DNA of 64,000 bases from Veillonella agrestimuris. Lineage in GTDB: Bacteria; Bacillota; Negativicutes; Veillonellales; Veillonellaceae. The notes below the pieces were generated by a model. That model searched no databases. It saw nothing but the letters and a program-made list of their open reading frames with translations, and was not told where the DNA came from. This document shows, piece by piece, positions 38,046 to 48,182 of the stretch. Made by a program: the position numbers and the translations under genes. The stretch covers positions 1-64,000 of the forward strand of contig NZ_CALPCS010000013.1 of the NCBI RefSeq assembly GCF_943193065.1, given 5' to 3'. Numbering within the stretch: position 1 is the first letter of the stretch; every line of letters starts with the position of its first letter.

Positions 38046-39584
38046 TTACGCCTCCTTACGGGATATTAATGTATGTGTAGTACCAAAGGCTTCGATACAT
38101 TCTGGAATTGCTTTTTTGAGCAAGTTTTCCGTATCTTCTTCTAGTTTATTAGAGCTTTCAATATTGCTGATAATTTCAGGATAATTAGCGCGGATAAATC
38201 GTACTAACTCACTGCTAAACGGCAATACGTCAGCCACTTGAACATCACTTAAATAGCCTTTTGTACCAGCATAAAGGGTAATAACCATTTCAGCCACACT
38301 CATCGGATGGTATTGATCTTGTTTTAACATTTCTGTTAAACGCTCACCACGATCCAATTGAGCACGTGTAGCCGCATCAAGATCAGAACCGAATTGTGCA
38401 AAGGCTGCTAACTCACGATATTGTGCCAAGTCCAAACGTAATTGACCAGCTACTTGTTTCATCGCTTTTGTTTGAGCACTACCACCTACACGAGATACGG
38501 ATAAACCAACGTCAACAGCTGGTCGAATACCAGAATAGAACATATCAGTGCCCAAGAAAATTTGGCCATCTGTAATGGAAATTACGTTCGTAGGAATGTA
38601 TGCAGATACGTCACCTGCTTGCGTTTCAATAATCGGCAATGCCGTAATAGAACCGCCACCTAATTCAGGAGACAATTTAGCAGCCCGTTCTAAAAGACGG
38701 CTGTGTAAGTAGAATACGTCACCTGGGTATGCTTCACGCCCTGGTGGACGGCGTAATAATAGAGACATAGCGCGGTAAGCCGCTGCTTGTTTTGTTAAAT
38801 CATCATATACGCAAAGCACGTGTTTACCTTGATACATGAAGTGTTCACCCATTGCTACGCCAGCATACGGAGCAATGTATTGCAATGGCGCCCCTGTGGA
38901 AGCACTAGCAGATACAACAATGGTGTATTCCATAGCGCCAGCTTCTTCTAATTTTTGTACTACACGGGCAACAGTCGATTCTTTTTGACCAATGGCAACG
39001 TAAATACAAATTACATCTTTTCCTTTTTGGTTCAAAATTGTATCGAGAGCGATTGCTGTTTTGCCAGTACCGCGGTCACCGATAATCAATTCCCGTTGAC
39101 CACGACCGATTGGCACCATAGAGTCAATCGCTTTCAAACCAGTTTGCAATGGTTCGTGTACCGATTGACGATCCGCAATGCCTGGTGCAGGATGTTCAAT
39201 AGGACGGCGTTCAGTCGTTTGAATCACGCCTTTTCCATCAAGAGGTTGCCCTAATGGATTAACAACGCGACCGATAAGTGCATCACCAACAGGTACATCC
39301 ATAATTTTGCCAGTACGGCGCACTTCGTCTCCCTCTTTAATGAGGAAATCATCGCCTAACAGCACGGCACCTACATTATCTAATTCTAAGTTTAAAACCA
39401 AGCCGTATACGCCGTGCGGTAATTCTAATAATTCGCCGGCCATGGCTCTTTCAAGACCATAAATATGGGCGATGCCATCCCCTACGTCGAGGACAGTACC
39501 AACATCATCGACATTGAGGTCAACATCGTAGTCCTGAATCTGCTGTTTAATTATAGCAGTGATTTCTTCAGGCTTCATTTTCAT
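38046..39584 (-). CDS. ATP synthase F1 alpha subunit
   Basis: The 512-residue non-catalytic hexamer subunit. The P-loop GDRGTGKT is at residues 169-176, with the [24 protein letters not shown] signature region near residue 280. The start is ATG at 39584, with a second in-frame ATG two codons later; the ribosome site is weak (GGGGTG 11 bases upstream), so either could be used. Confidence 0.97.
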   Translation of the reverse strand: MKMKPEEITAIIKQQIQDYDVDLNVDDVGTVLDVGDGIAHIYGLERAMAGELLELPHGVYGLVLNLELDNVGAVLLGDDFLIKEGDEVRRTGKIMDVPVGDALIGRVVNPLGQPLDGKGVIQTTERRPIEHPAPGIADRQSVHEPLQTGLKAIDSMVPIGRGQRELIIGDRGTGKTAIALDTILNQKGKDVICIYVAIGQKESTVARVVQKLEEAGAMEYTIVVSASASTGAPLQYIAPYAGVAMGEHFMYQGKHVLCVYDDLTKQAAAYRAMSLLLRRPPGREAYPGDVFYLHSRLLERAAKLSPELGGGSITALPIIETQAGDVSAYIPTNVISITDGQIFLGTDMFYSGIRPAVDVGLSVSRVGGSAQTKAMKQVAGQLRLDLAQYRELAAFAQFGSDLDAATRAQLDRGERLTEMLKQDQYHPMSVAEMVITLYAGTKGYLSDVQVADVLPFSSELVRFIRANYPEIISNIESSNKLEEDTENLLKKAIPECIEAFGTTHTLISRKEA

Positions 39585-39600
39585 ATATACCCATTCACCC

Positions 39601-40152
39601 CTATCTAATAGAGTCAGTTCGTAATAAAGATTTTTCTAAGTCTTCTAGGCGACGTGCAACGGACCCATCAATGCGCTTATCACCAAGTTGAATGACGATA
39701 CCACCCATAATAGCTGGTTCTTGACGCACTGATAGAATCACTTCTTTGCCCGTCATTGTTTGTAATTTGCTAGATACTTGCTCCAACAACGCATCACTAA
39801 TCGGCTCTGCTACCGTTACAGTAGCTTCTAAAATGCCGCGGGCTTCTCTCGATTTTTTGATAAAAGAACGAATGGCTGCTTCCATAAAACGGTAGCGTCC
39901 TCTTTTGATCATAACGTAGAGGAAGTTAAGCACTGTTTTTTGCACAGCGCCGCTGAAAATTTTCCCTACTAAAGAGATTTTAGCCTCTGTTGTGATAATT
40001 GGATTATTCAGGAATTGTGTTAACTCCTCTTGCTCTTTAAAAACAGAGTCTACATAAAGCAAATCTGTTTCTACATCTACTAAATTACCTTGTTCTTGAG
40101 CTAGCTCTAACATAGCTGAACTATATTTATCTGCTACAATTTCTGTGCTCAT
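39601..40152 (-). CDS. ATP synthase F1 delta subunit
   Basis: The 183-residue OSCP-like stator subunit. Residues [17 protein letters not shown] at the N terminus and [24 protein letters not shown] near the C terminus are characteristic. It lies 4 bp after atpF and 16 bp before atpA. Confidence 0.95.
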   Translation of the reverse strand: MSTEIVADKYSSAMLELAQEQGNLVDVETDLLYVDSVFKEQEELTQFLNNPIITTEAKISLVGKIFSGAVQKTVLNFLYVMIKRGRYRFMEAAIRSFIKKSREARGILEATVTVAEPISDALLEQVSSKLQTMTGKEVILSVRQEPAIMGGIVIQLGDKRIDGSVARRLEDLEKSLLRTDSIR

Positions 40153-40156
40153 CGTA

Positions 40157-40654
40157 TCACAACCCTATCGTTTTACTATCAAGTTGACGAATAGCGTCTT
40201 CAATTAGTTTTGTATTCGTTTCGCTGTTCATATCTTTATCCACAATTTTGGAAGCCATTGCTACCGATAAAGATACTACATCATTGCGTAATCCGAGCAT
40301 CGCTTGTTCTCTTTCGTGCTCCATATCTTTGCGGGCTTTTTCTTTTTCCGCTTCAATACGAGCGTGAGCTTGAGCAATTTCTTCTGCCGATGTTAATTGC
40401 GCTTGATGATGTGCTTTTTCTACAATTTGCTGTGCTTCTTGACGTGCGCTAGAAATTTGAGAAGCATATTCTTCTTTCAATTTCTCCGCATCAAGACGAG
40501 CTTGTTCTGCATCAGCTAAATCTTTAGCAATGCGCTCACGGCGCTCCGTCATCATATTTAATAACGGCTTATAAGCAAAGCGTTTCAAAATCCAAACTAA
40601 TATAAAGAAGTTTAGCATTTGAGCAAGAATTGTCCCTAGTGTTAAATCAACCAA
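40157..40654 (-). CDS. ATP synthase F0 b subunit
   Basis: A 165-residue peripheral-stalk subunit with one N-terminal membrane helix (MLNFFILVWILKRFAY) and a long charged coiled coil (ERIAKDLADAEQARLDAEKL onward). The family PLLNMMTERRERI hinge is present. Confidence 0.96.
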   Translation of the reverse strand: MVDLTLGTILAQMLNFFILVWILKRFAYKPLLNMMTERRERIAKDLADAEQARLDAEKLKEEYASQISSARQEAQQIVEKAHHQAQLTSAEEIAQAHARIEAEKEKARKDMEHEREQAMLGLRNDVVSLSVAMASKIVDKDMNSETNTKLIEDAIRQLDSKTIGL

Positions 40655-40672
40655 GGTTGTTCCCCCTTGCTA

Positions 40673-40900
40673 TTATCTAAATAACAAAATAAACGCCATA
40701 ACAACGCCGATGATAGGCATCGCTTCGATCAAACCTACGGAAATAAATAGAGTTGTCATCAATTGACCACGCAATTCTGGTTGACGTGTAATACCTTCTA
40801 CTACTTTGCTGGCTACAGCGGAGTTACCCAAACCTGCTGCAATCGCACCGAAACCCATAATAATAGCTACTGCAATAGCGTATAAACCTTGAACTTCCAT
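40673..40900 (-). CDS. ATP synthase F0 c subunit, proton-type
   Basis: A 75-residue two-helix proteolipid starting [18 protein letters not shown] lies 7 bases upstream of 40900, so the longer open frame to 40996 is not used. The loop [10 protein letters not shown] is conserved. The ion-binding carboxylate is in GLIEAMPI: the residue after the Glu is Ala, then Met, and the first helix has no Gln at the sodium position, so the Gln/Glu-Ser(-Thr) sodium signature is absent and proton coupling is the better reading. Confidence 0.95.
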   Translation of the reverse strand: MEVQGLYAIAVAIIMGFGAIAAGLGNSAVASKVVEGITRQPELRGQLMTTLFISVGLIEAMPIIGVVMAFILLFR

Positions 40901-40919
40901 GATTAATCCTCCATACTCA

Positions 40920-41594
40920 TTAATGTTCATCACTGAGTGCCATCCCCAAATAGGACGTCGTAAGCACTGTAAAAATAAAGGCTTGAATAATGCCAATAAA
41001 TAAACTGAAAGCGATCCATACCCAAGGAACAGGTACGAACCATGGTAATTTGTACAATAGCTCTAGCAAAATTTCACCGGCTATAATATTACCAAACAAA
41101 CGGAAAGACAATGTTAATGGTTTTGCCAATTCCTCAAAGAGGTTGAGCACAAACATCGCTTTATAAGGTTGAAAGAAATGGTTAAAGTACGACAACCCTT
41201 TCACCTTAATGCCAATGGCCCATACAGAAAAACTACTACATAGCGCAAGGGCTACTGTCGTATTAATGTCTGCTGTAGGGGATGTAACGGTGCCCATTAC
41301 TGGCATTAACCCTAATTCATTGCCTACAAAAATAAATAAGAAAAAAGTGAACAACAATGAACTCACCATCGACCAATGTTTGCCCAGTGTAGGGGCAAAT
41401 TGAGATTCCAAGGCTTCAAGTAAACTTTCAATGAGGTTCTGAATGCCTGAAGGCACCAACGATAGGCTTCGAGTGGCCAACACCATGATTACAACAATAA
41501 TAGCCATCGTAATCCACGTCGCGATGAGGGTATCAATGTGAAATGTCAACCCTAACCATTGGACGGCTTGATGGTGACCTGCATGCAGTGTCAC
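40920..41594 (-). CDS. ATP synthase F0 a subunit
   Basis: A membrane protein of 224 residues with about six helices. The essential arginine lies in [16 protein letters not shown], and [14 protein letters not shown] is the typical last helix. The start is probably GTG at 41594, 8 bases after AAGGAG; a GTG at 41603 overlaps that ribosome site. Confidence 0.95.
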   Translation of the reverse strand: MTLHAGHHQAVQWLGLTFHIDTLIATWITMAIIVVIMVLATRSLSLVPSGIQNLIESLLEALESQFAPTLGKHWSMVSSLLFTFFLFIFVGNELGLMPVMGTVTSPTADINTTVALALCSSFSVWAIGIKVKGLSYFNHFFQPYKAMFVLNLFEELAKPLTLSFRLFGNIIAGEILLELLYKLPWFVPVPWVWIAFSLFIGIIQAFIFTVLTTSYLGMALSDEH

Positions 41595-41736
41595 ACTTTT
41601 CACTCCTTCCTATTAATAAAAAAATATGAATATCTATGTACAATAATACATTGTTAGCCAATGATTATCAATACTTATAAGGTGCTTTTTCTGCATAATG
41701 CATTGTTAACATGCGTTTTAATCATCATTTTGCATA

Positions 41737-42102
41737 TTATTCCTTAACAGTGCGCCAATAGGCAAAAAACATAAGTACTTGCATCATTCCAACGGCTATA
41801 CCCATCGTCATATTGTCAATGCTCGGTAGTTGCACACCTATCAACGCGAGCGATGCAATGAGTATAAATCGACTCAAGCCATTACGCCCTGTTCTACCTG
41901 CAATAGCATGAGCCTCTTCACTGTCTAATTTATAAGACTGTACCGCTAAGAGTACTGCATAGGCTAGGACCATACCTATTCCCCACAACCAACCTAATAT
42001 ATATTGTGGCAAATTGAGACTATAAAAAACGATAGTCCCCATAATAGCCATAAAAAAACAGGTTAGTAGTACATAGGTTATGAACTTTACATATTGATTC
42101 AT
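41737..42102 (-). CDS. ATP synthase subunit I-like membrane protein
   Basis: A 121-residue protein with four predicted membrane segments (ITYVLLTCFFMAIMGTIVFY, ILGWLWGIGMVLAYAVLLAV, FILIASLALIGVQL, MGIAVGMMQVLMFFAYW). Position and topology match AtpI, which assists c-ring assembly or ion supply. The ATG at 42102 with GAGG 5 bases upstream is preferred over an earlier GTG. Confidence 0.8.
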   Translation of the reverse strand: MNQYVKFITYVLLTCFFMAIMGTIVFYSLNLPQYILGWLWGIGMVLAYAVLLAVQSYKLDSEEAHAIAGRTGRNGLSRFILIASLALIGVQLPSIDNMTMGIAVGMMQVLMFFAYWRTVKE

Positions 42103-42112
42103 AGTCACCTCA

Positions 42113-42316
42113 CTACTTAACCTGTTTTAACTGTTTGTACATCATATAAAAGCCTGTGACGGCTCCTATTAAACCTAACAGAGCCATACACATAGGTGTT
42201 GTATCTAGCCATGTATCAATTTGATAACCAATCCATACAAAACCACCAATACAAGCTAGAAAGGTCGTCCCCGCCGATGTAGCAACGGCGAGGGATTTCA
42301 ATAACTGTTTATCCAT
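42113..42316 (-). CDS. AtpZ/AtpI-family small membrane protein
   Basis: A 67-residue protein with two membrane helices (TFLACIGGFVWIGYQI and MCMALLGLIGAVTGFYMMY) joined by DTWLDTTP, the hallmark of the F0F1-ATPase subunit/AtpZ family. It is 16 bp after wecB and 10 bp before the subunit-I gene, so it opens the atp operon. The ribosome site is weak; ATG at 42316 is the natural start. Confidence 0.82.
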   Translation of the reverse strand: MDKQLLKSLAVATSAGTTFLACIGGFVWIGYQIDTWLDTTPMCMALLGLIGAVTGFYMMYKQLKQVK

Positions 42317-42332
42317 AGCGAATCCAGTCGAT

Positions 42333-43475
42333 TTAATTACCAAAGCGGCTCGGTTTATCGACAGTGCCTAAAAATTCGTGGCGCAAAGCTTGTACGATAC
42401 GTTCAGAGGCTTTACCGTCACCGTATGGGTTAACAGAGTTGGACATAGTTTTATATGCCTCTTCGTTAGCAAGCAATTCATGGGCCGCGTTGTATACTGC
42501 TTCTTTATCAGTTCCTACTAAGCGAACGGTACCGGCTTCTACGGCTTCTGGCCGTTCTGTGGTGTCCCGTAATACGAGAACTGGTTTCCCGAGGGCTGGC
42601 GCTTCTTCTTGAATGCCGCCAGAGTCAGTTAAAATCAAATAGGATTTAGCCATCAAATTAGCAAATGGTTCATAATCGAGAGGATCGATAAGCGTCACTC
42701 GTTCTACATTGCCCAATTCTTCTTCTACGACTTGACGCACTTTCGGATTTTTGTGCACTGGAAAAACTACTTGAATGTCGTCGAAATCGCTCAACAATTG
42801 ACGAATCGCTTGGTACACATGACGCATAGGCTCCCCTAAGTTTTCGCGGCGGTGAGTCGTCACTAAAACGGTTCTCTTATTGTTATCAAGGGCATTGATG
42901 GCATCATCGGCAAATACATAATTATCTTGTACTGTTGTATCTAATGCATCAATAACAGTATTGCCAGTTACGTATAAATGGTCTTTCTCAATATTTTCGC
43001 GCAGTAAATTCGCTTCTGAACTCGCTGTAGGCGCAAAGTGGTACGTCGCAATAGAACCAGCCAACTTACGGTTCATTTCTTCTGGGAACGGAGAGTAAAT
43101 ATCACCTGTTCGAAGGCCTGCTTCTACATGGCCTACAGGGATTTCTTGGTAAAAGGATGCCAATGCACCGGCAAAAGTTGTTGTAGTGTCCCCATGAACA
43201 AGTACTACATCAGGTTGTGCCTCTTCTAAGACTTCTTTTAAGCCCATCAAAGCGCGATTGGTTACATCGTATAATGTTTGGCCTTGGCTCATAATATTTA
43301 AATCGTAATCTGGTGTAATCCCAAAGAGATTAAGCACTTGATCTAGCATGTCGCGATGCTGCGCCGTTACTGTTACAATAGGCTGCATATCAGGAGCGGC
43401 TTCTAAAGCTTTCACAAGAGGTGCCATTTTGATGGCCTCTGGACGGGTGCCAAATATTGTCATCACTTTTAACAT
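42333..43475 (-). CDS. UDP-N-acetylglucosamine 2-epimerase
   Basis: A 380-residue non-hydrolysing epimerase that makes UDP-ManNAc for envelope polysaccharide. It starts [20 protein letters not shown]; the catalytic segments [20 protein letters not shown] and [20 protein letters not shown] are all present. The ATG at 43475 has GGAGG 8 bases upstream. It is separated from wecA by a strong terminator and runs straight into the atp genes. Confidence 0.94.
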   Translation of the reverse strand: MLKVMTIFGTRPEAIKMAPLVKALEAAPDMQPIVTVTAQHRDMLDQVLNLFGITPDYDLNIMSQGQTLYDVTNRALMGLKEVLEEAQPDVVLVHGDTTTTFAGALASFYQEIPVGHVEAGLRTGDIYSPFPEEMNRKLAGSIATYHFAPTASSEANLLRENIEKDHLYVTGNTVIDALDTTVQDNYVFADDAINALDNNKRTVLVTTHRRENLGEPMRHVYQAIRQLLSDFDDIQVVFPVHKNPKVRQVVEEELGNVERVTLIDPLDYEPFANLMAKSYLILTDSGGIQEEAPALGKPVLVLRDTTERPEAVEAGTVRLVGTDKEAVYNAAHELLANEEAYKTMSNSVNPYGDGKASERIVQALRHEFLGTVDKPSRFGN

Positions 43476-43496
43476 ATATCTATCCTCCAAGGAGTC

Positions 43497-43523
43497 TATA
43501 AAAAAGGGGCGCCTAGCGCCCCT
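43497..43523 (-). terminator. Terminator between wecA-like gene and wecB
   Basis: AGGGGCGC (43505-43512) pairs with GCGCCCCT (43516-43523) around CTA. On the minus strand it is followed by TTTTTT, 13 bp after the wecA-like stop. It should restrict readthrough into wecB and the atp operon. Confidence 0.9.
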
Positions 43524-43535
43524 AAGATATCAAAT

Positions 43536-44681
43536 TTATTTAGATTCATTACCGTCATCCAAGGCCTTTTTCATTTCATCGCGGTCAAAGGATATGGTTT
43601 CATCTAAATCGCTCCGTTCAATCGTAGGGCCTTGCAACGGATGTCCTGCAGCATCGCTATTAGTGATTACCCCTAGGCGACGCGCTACGTAAATACTACA
43701 CAAGAATATAGCTGCTACTAAGAGGATGCCAATCCATGCATTTACTTCTGCAACGATTACCGATACACCACCGAATACAGCAGTAATGGCATACATCATA
43801 AGTACTGCTTGTTTTTGTGTTAGCCCTTGTGCTAGCAAGCGATGGTGTACGTGACCTTTGTCAGGTTTAAAGATAGGACGACCGCTGATTTTACGGCGCA
43901 CAATAGCAAACAAAGTATCGAGGATCGGCAAACCAAGCACGATAGCAGGCACTACTAAGGCGATAGTGGCAGCTGTTTTCACAGCTCCCATAACAGAAAT
44001 GGCTGCCAATGTATAGCCGAGGAGCATGGATCCCGTATCGCCCATAAAAATCTTAGCAGGGTTGAAGTTATACCGTAAGAACCCTACCGTAGCTCCTGCT
44101 AAAGCAAGAGATATACAAGCCAAGTCGATTTGTCCCAATTGCAATGTCATGGCACAAACGGCAATACACGCAATAAAGGAAATCCCTGCAGCTAAGCCAT
44201 CTAAACCGTCGATGAGATTCACAATATTCGTAAATCCTACAATCCAGAAGATTGTCAACGGAATTGCCCAATATTTGAGATAAACTACGCCTCCCCAAGG
44301 GAGATTGATATAATCAACGCGAATATCGTAAGCCACGAGGATGGCTGCAGCAATGATTTGGCCCATCAATTTCGTCTTTGGCTCGATTTGTTTAATATCG
44401 TCCCAAACTCCGACAATGACAAGAATCACTGTACCGAGAACGAAGCCAAATAATTTATGGTCGTGAGGAATACTGTCATTCATCAATACAGAGCCAATAT
44501 AGCCGAGGAAAATCGCTAAACCGCCTAATCGTGGAATAGCTGCTTGATGCACTTTACGAGCATCTGGTTTGTCAATAGCCCCAACGGCGACCGCAAAGCG
44601 TTTCACCAAGGGCGTCAGTACATAGGTTATGATGAGGGCTAATAGAAAGGCCCACACATAATCCGGCATATACTCATTCAT
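43536..44681 (-). CDS. Undecaprenyl-phosphate GlcNAc-1-phosphate transferase (WecA/TagO type)
   Basis: A 381-residue polytopic membrane enzyme with about eleven helices that starts a lipid-linked polysaccharide. Key motifs are DKPDARKVH, the DD in GVWDDIKQIEPK, NLIDGLDGLAAG, FMGDTGSM and the HVHHRLL loop that marks the WecA/TagO branch rather than MraY. The start at 44681 (MNEYMPDYVW) has GGAGG upstream; the frame extends 15 codons further without one. Linked to wecB, it fits surface-polymer synthesis. Confidence 0.9.
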   Translation of the reverse strand: MNEYMPDYVWAFLLALIITYVLTPLVKRFAVAVGAIDKPDARKVHQAAIPRLGGLAIFLGYIGSVLMNDSIPHDHKLFGFVLGTVILVIVGVWDDIKQIEPKTKLMGQIIAAAILVAYDIRVDYINLPWGGVVYLKYWAIPLTIFWIVGFTNIVNLIDGLDGLAAGISFIACIAVCAMTLQLGQIDLACISLALAGATVGFLRYNFNPAKIFMGDTGSMLLGYTLAAISVMGAVKTAATIALVVPAIVLGLPILDTLFAIVRRKISGRPIFKPDKGHVHHRLLAQGLTQKQAVLMMYAITAVFGGVSVIVAEVNAWIGILLVAAIFLCSIYVARRLGVITNSDAAGHPLQGPTIERSDLDETISFDRDEMKKALDDGNESK

Positions 44682-44726
44682 CAGTACACCTCCAACAACA
44701 AATTCCTTCGAAAGGCTTTCACCCAA

Positions 44727-46085
44727 TTAGTTCGTCAAGCTCCGAATAGGGGCTGGAATGCGACCGCCGCGAGCGATGAACTCTGCTGCACTGTACGGAC
44801 TCACTTCAATAATAGGAGCGTACCCGAGAAGGCCACCAAATTCAACCACTTCCCCTACTGTTTTTCCAGGAACAGGAATGACACGAACTGCTGTCGTTTT
44901 ATTATTAATCATACCAATAGCAGATTCATCAGCAATAATAGCAGAAATCGTATCTGCCGTCGTATCGCCAGGAATTGCAATCATATCTAAACCTACGGAA
45001 CATACGCAAGTCATAGCTTCTAATTTATCGAGTGACAAGCTACCACACGATACAGCATCAATCATACCGGCATCTTCTGATACAGGAATGAAAGCACCAC
45101 TCAAACCGCCTACGTGAGAGGAGGCCATGAGGCCGCCTTTTTTCACTGCATCATTTAAAAGTGCTAACGCTGCCGTCGTACCATGCGTACCACAAGATGA
45201 CAAGCCCATTTCTTCCAACACGTGAGCAACGGAGTCGCCCACTGCTGGCGTTGGTGCCAAGGACAAATCGATAATGCCAAATGGTTTATTCAATCGACGA
45301 GACGCTTCTTGCGCCACCAATTGTCCAACGCGAGTAATTTTGAAAGCTGTGCGCTTAATGGTTTCCGCCACAACATCAAAGGATTCGCCGCGCACTGACT
45401 CAAGGGCATGTTTCACTACGCCAGGACCAGAAACGCCGACAGAAATAGCGCTATCTCCTTCTGTAACGCCGAAAAAAGCACCTGCCATAAATGGATTGTC
45501 TTCTACAGGATTACAGAACACCACTAATTTAGCGCACCCAAGAGCGTCATTTTCTTTCGTTAACTCTGCAGTCTTTTTAATGATTATCCCAATGTCGCGT
45601 ACCGCATCCATGTTGATACCGGTCTTGGTAGAACCTACTGCTACAGAACTACATACAATATCTGTAGTGGCTAAGGCTTCAGGGATGGAGTCGATGAGAA
45701 TGCGGTCTGCTCGTGTCGCACCTTTTGTAACGAGAGCCGAGAAACCACCAATAAAGTTAACACCTACGGCTTTTGCCGCTTTATCGAGGGCTTCTGCTAC
45801 CGGTACATAAGTTGTTAAGTCACTACCACCGGCTACGAGGGAAATAGGAGTGACGGAAATCCGTTTGTTAATAATAGGAATACCTAATTCTCTCTCAATA
45901 TCTTCCCCTGTTTTTACGAGATATTCTGCTTCTTTTGTAATGCGATCATAAATGCGATTACACAATTCTGTACCAGAGCTAGAAGCGCATTCCAAAAGGC
46001 TAATGCCCATCGTAATGGTTCGCACATCTAGTTTATTATCGTGAATCATCTGATTCGTTTCGAGAATATTGTCGATGGATAACAT
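44727..46085 (-). CDS. DUF711 (PFL-like, UPF0210) family protein
   Basis: A 452-residue conserved protein with distant resemblance to glycyl-radical-type folds. Recognisable stretches are [65 protein letters not shown] and [25 protein letters not shown]. No biochemical function is established. It follows the ACT-domain gene by 8 bp, the usual pairing across bacteria and archaea. AGGAGG precedes the ATG. Confidence 0.92.
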   Translation of the reverse strand: MLSIDNILETNQMIHDNKLDVRTITMGISLLECASSSGTELCNRIYDRITKEAEYLVKTGEDIERELGIPIINKRISVTPISLVAGGSDLTTYVPVAEALDKAAKAVGVNFIGGFSALVTKGATRADRILIDSIPEALATTDIVCSSVAVGSTKTGINMDAVRDIGIIIKKTAELTKENDALGCAKLVVFCNPVEDNPFMAGAFFGVTEGDSAISVGVSGPGVVKHALESVRGESFDVVAETIKRTAFKITRVGQLVAQEASRRLNKPFGIIDLSLAPTPAVGDSVAHVLEEMGLSSCGTHGTTAALALLNDAVKKGGLMASSHVGGLSGAFIPVSEDAGMIDAVSCGSLSLDKLEAMTCVCSVGLDMIAIPGDTTADTISAIIADESAIGMINNKTTAVRVIPVPGKTVGEVVEFGGLLGYAPIIEVSPYSAAEFIARGGRIPAPIRSLTN

Positions 46086-46093
46086 AGCCCCTC

Positions 46094-46369
46094 CTATCCT
46101 ACGCGATGCATAGCAAGGAAAATATCAGCATGTTGTGCTCTAATTTCCACACCGAGTTCCGTCCCCAACTGCGTCAACGCTTCTTGAATAGTTGTTAAAT
46201 CCTTTGTGCTATCCGATTCTGTTTCACACATCATAATCATATTGAACAAACCATCTAAAATCGTTTGGTTGATGGACAAAATATTTACCTTGTGATTTGC
46301 CAACACAGTGCTGACCCCTGCAATAATTCCTACTCGGTCTACACCGACAACAGTAACGACTAACTTCAT
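46094..46369 (-). CDS. ACT-domain protein (UPF0237)
   Basis: A 91-residue single ACT domain ([31 protein letters not shown]). It is the constant partner of the DUF711 gene downstream and probably senses a small ligand to control it. Confidence 0.9.
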   Translation of the reverse strand: MKLVVTVVGVDRVGIIAGVSTVLANHKVNILSINQTILDGLFNMIMMCETESDSTKDLTTIQEALTQLGTELGVEIRAQHADIFLAMHRVG

Positions 46370-46523
46370 AACCTCACCTTTTCTCCACTACACTATACGA
46401 CATGAAAGCAAGGGAAATATCCTACCCAGAGGAACATTCATTCTTTCCATGTGTAGGTTTATTCTTAGAAACATATTAATATATTATATCATATAAAACC
46501 GCTCATTGGCTATGTATGTAAGC

Positions 46524-48167
46524 CTATTCTTCATCATTGGCAAGAGCAGCATTGACAATTTCTTCGCCAGCTGTGAGCAATGCCACTAAACCATGCTCGC
46601 CTTTGTAGCTTTCACCATAGATTTTATAGAGATCTTCCGTTCCTGATGGACGCGCTACGAACCAACCTTGTTCGGTATCAACGCGAACACCATCAATTGG
46701 CATATCATTGTACAACGATGTAGTACGAATGGATGTAATTTCATCGCCATCCACTTCGGTCGCCGTAATGGCAGTGGCGTCTAATTTTTTCAACGCCTGT
46801 TTTTGTAATGTCGTACATGCTGCATCGATGCGGCCAAATTTTGGTTCCCCATATTGAGCGAGGAACTCATCCGCCATTTTAAGGCCTGTAGTCCCCATAA
46901 CGGCGCGAATTTCCATACCTAATAAGGCCATAATGATGCCATCTTTGTCAGTGGTCCACACAGAGCCGTCTTTTTTGAGAAACGACGCACCAGCACTTTC
47001 TTCCCCTCCGATGCCAATGGTGCCATCAAACAATAGTTGAGCAAAGTATTTAAAGCCTACTGGCACTTCGTACACAGGAATGCCAACGGATTCTGCCCAT
47101 TTATCGATAAGAGTAGTACATACAACGGTTTTACCTACCCCTTTATCTTTCCAACCGCGGGTAGTGAACAAATATTTAGCTCCTACAGCAAGCATTTCAT
47201 TAGCACTGATTAAGCCGTCCTCTTTTACGACGATACCATAGCGATCGTAATCTGGATCATTGCCTACAGCAATATCATAGTGACCGATTTGATCGATAAC
47301 AGCCGCCATCGCATGTGGTGAAGAACAATCCATGCGGACTTTTCCATCATGGTCATACGTCATAAAGCTAAAAGTAGGATCATAATCATCATGAATGATA
47401 TCTAAATTGAGGCCATATCGCTCTTTAATAGCCGTCCAATACTTAGCGCCACTCCCCCCTAATGCGTCTACTAGCACGCGGATATTAGAGGCTTTGATAG
47501 CTTCCATATTGATTACATCGTCTAATTCTTCTACATAGAGGCCTTTAAAATCATACGGTACTTGCGCCGTTGGCTCAATATTATCAATAGAGATACGTTT
47601 AAACTCATCATGTTCGCAGTAGGCCGTCAAATATTCATTAGCTCGTACTTCGATCCATTTTGTTACTATCGTGTCAGCAGGACCACCGATGATGGTGTTG
47701 TATTTAATCCCTCCATTATCTGGAGGATTATGGGATGGCGTAATAATAATGCCATCCGCCTTTTCATCGTGACTTTCATTATAACGAATGATAGCCCGCG
47801 ACATAGACGGCGTTGGCACAAAATCCATATTGCTATCTACCATCGCCGTAATGCCATTGCCAGCGAGGACTTCGAGAACCGTAATCATAGCCGGTTGGGA
47901 CAGCGCATGCGTATCTTGCCCTACAAATACAGGACCGGTAGCACCAAACTGACGACGACCGTCACAAATGGCTTGCGTAATAGCGGCCACGTGTAAATCT
48001 GTGAAAGTCCCGTTCAAGGACGTCCCTCGATGACCAGAGGTACCAAAAGACACTAACTGCGTTGGATCAGACATGTCAGGAACATTGTCAAAATACGCAT
48101 CTACTAACGGTTGAATATCAATAACATCTTGTTCTAACACAGGTCTCCCTGCTAATTCATGAGCCAT
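46524..48167 (-). CDS. Phosphoglucomutase, alpha-D-glucose-specific type
   Basis: A 547-residue phosphohexomutase interconverting glucose-1-P and glucose-6-P. The active-site serine is in TPSHNPPDNGGIKYN, the metal loop in DPDYDRYGI, the sugar-binding loop in GGEESAGAS, and the phosphate-binding end in RPSGTEDLYKIYGES. AAGGAG precedes the ATG. In an organism that uses few sugars it probably serves polysaccharide precursors. Confidence 0.95.
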   Translation of the reverse strand: MAHELAGRPVLEQDVIDIQPLVDAYFDNVPDMSDPTQLVSFGTSGHRGTSLNGTFTDLHVAAITQAICDGRRQFGATGPVFVGQDTHALSQPAMITVLEVLAGNGITAMVDSNMDFVPTPSMSRAIIRYNESHDEKADGIIITPSHNPPDNGGIKYNTIIGGPADTIVTKWIEVRANEYLTAYCEHDEFKRISIDNIEPTAQVPYDFKGLYVEELDDVINMEAIKASNIRVLVDALGGSGAKYWTAIKERYGLNLDIIHDDYDPTFSFMTYDHDGKVRMDCSSPHAMAAVIDQIGHYDIAVGNDPDYDRYGIVVKEDGLISANEMLAVGAKYLFTTRGWKDKGVGKTVVCTTLIDKWAESVGIPVYEVPVGFKYFAQLLFDGTIGIGGEESAGASFLKKDGSVWTTDKDGIIMALLGMEIRAVMGTTGLKMADEFLAQYGEPKFGRIDAACTTLQKQALKKLDATAITATEVDGDEITSIRTTSLYNDMPIDGVRVDTEQGWFVARPSGTEDLYKIYGESYKGEHGLVALLTAGEEIVNAALANDEE

Positions 48168-48182
48168 ATTGTCTCCTTACTT

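Noticed and set aside
40901..40996. 32-residue extension of the c subunit
   Set aside because: It overlaps the 3' end of atpB and lacks a ribosome site; the proteolipid begins at MEVQG.
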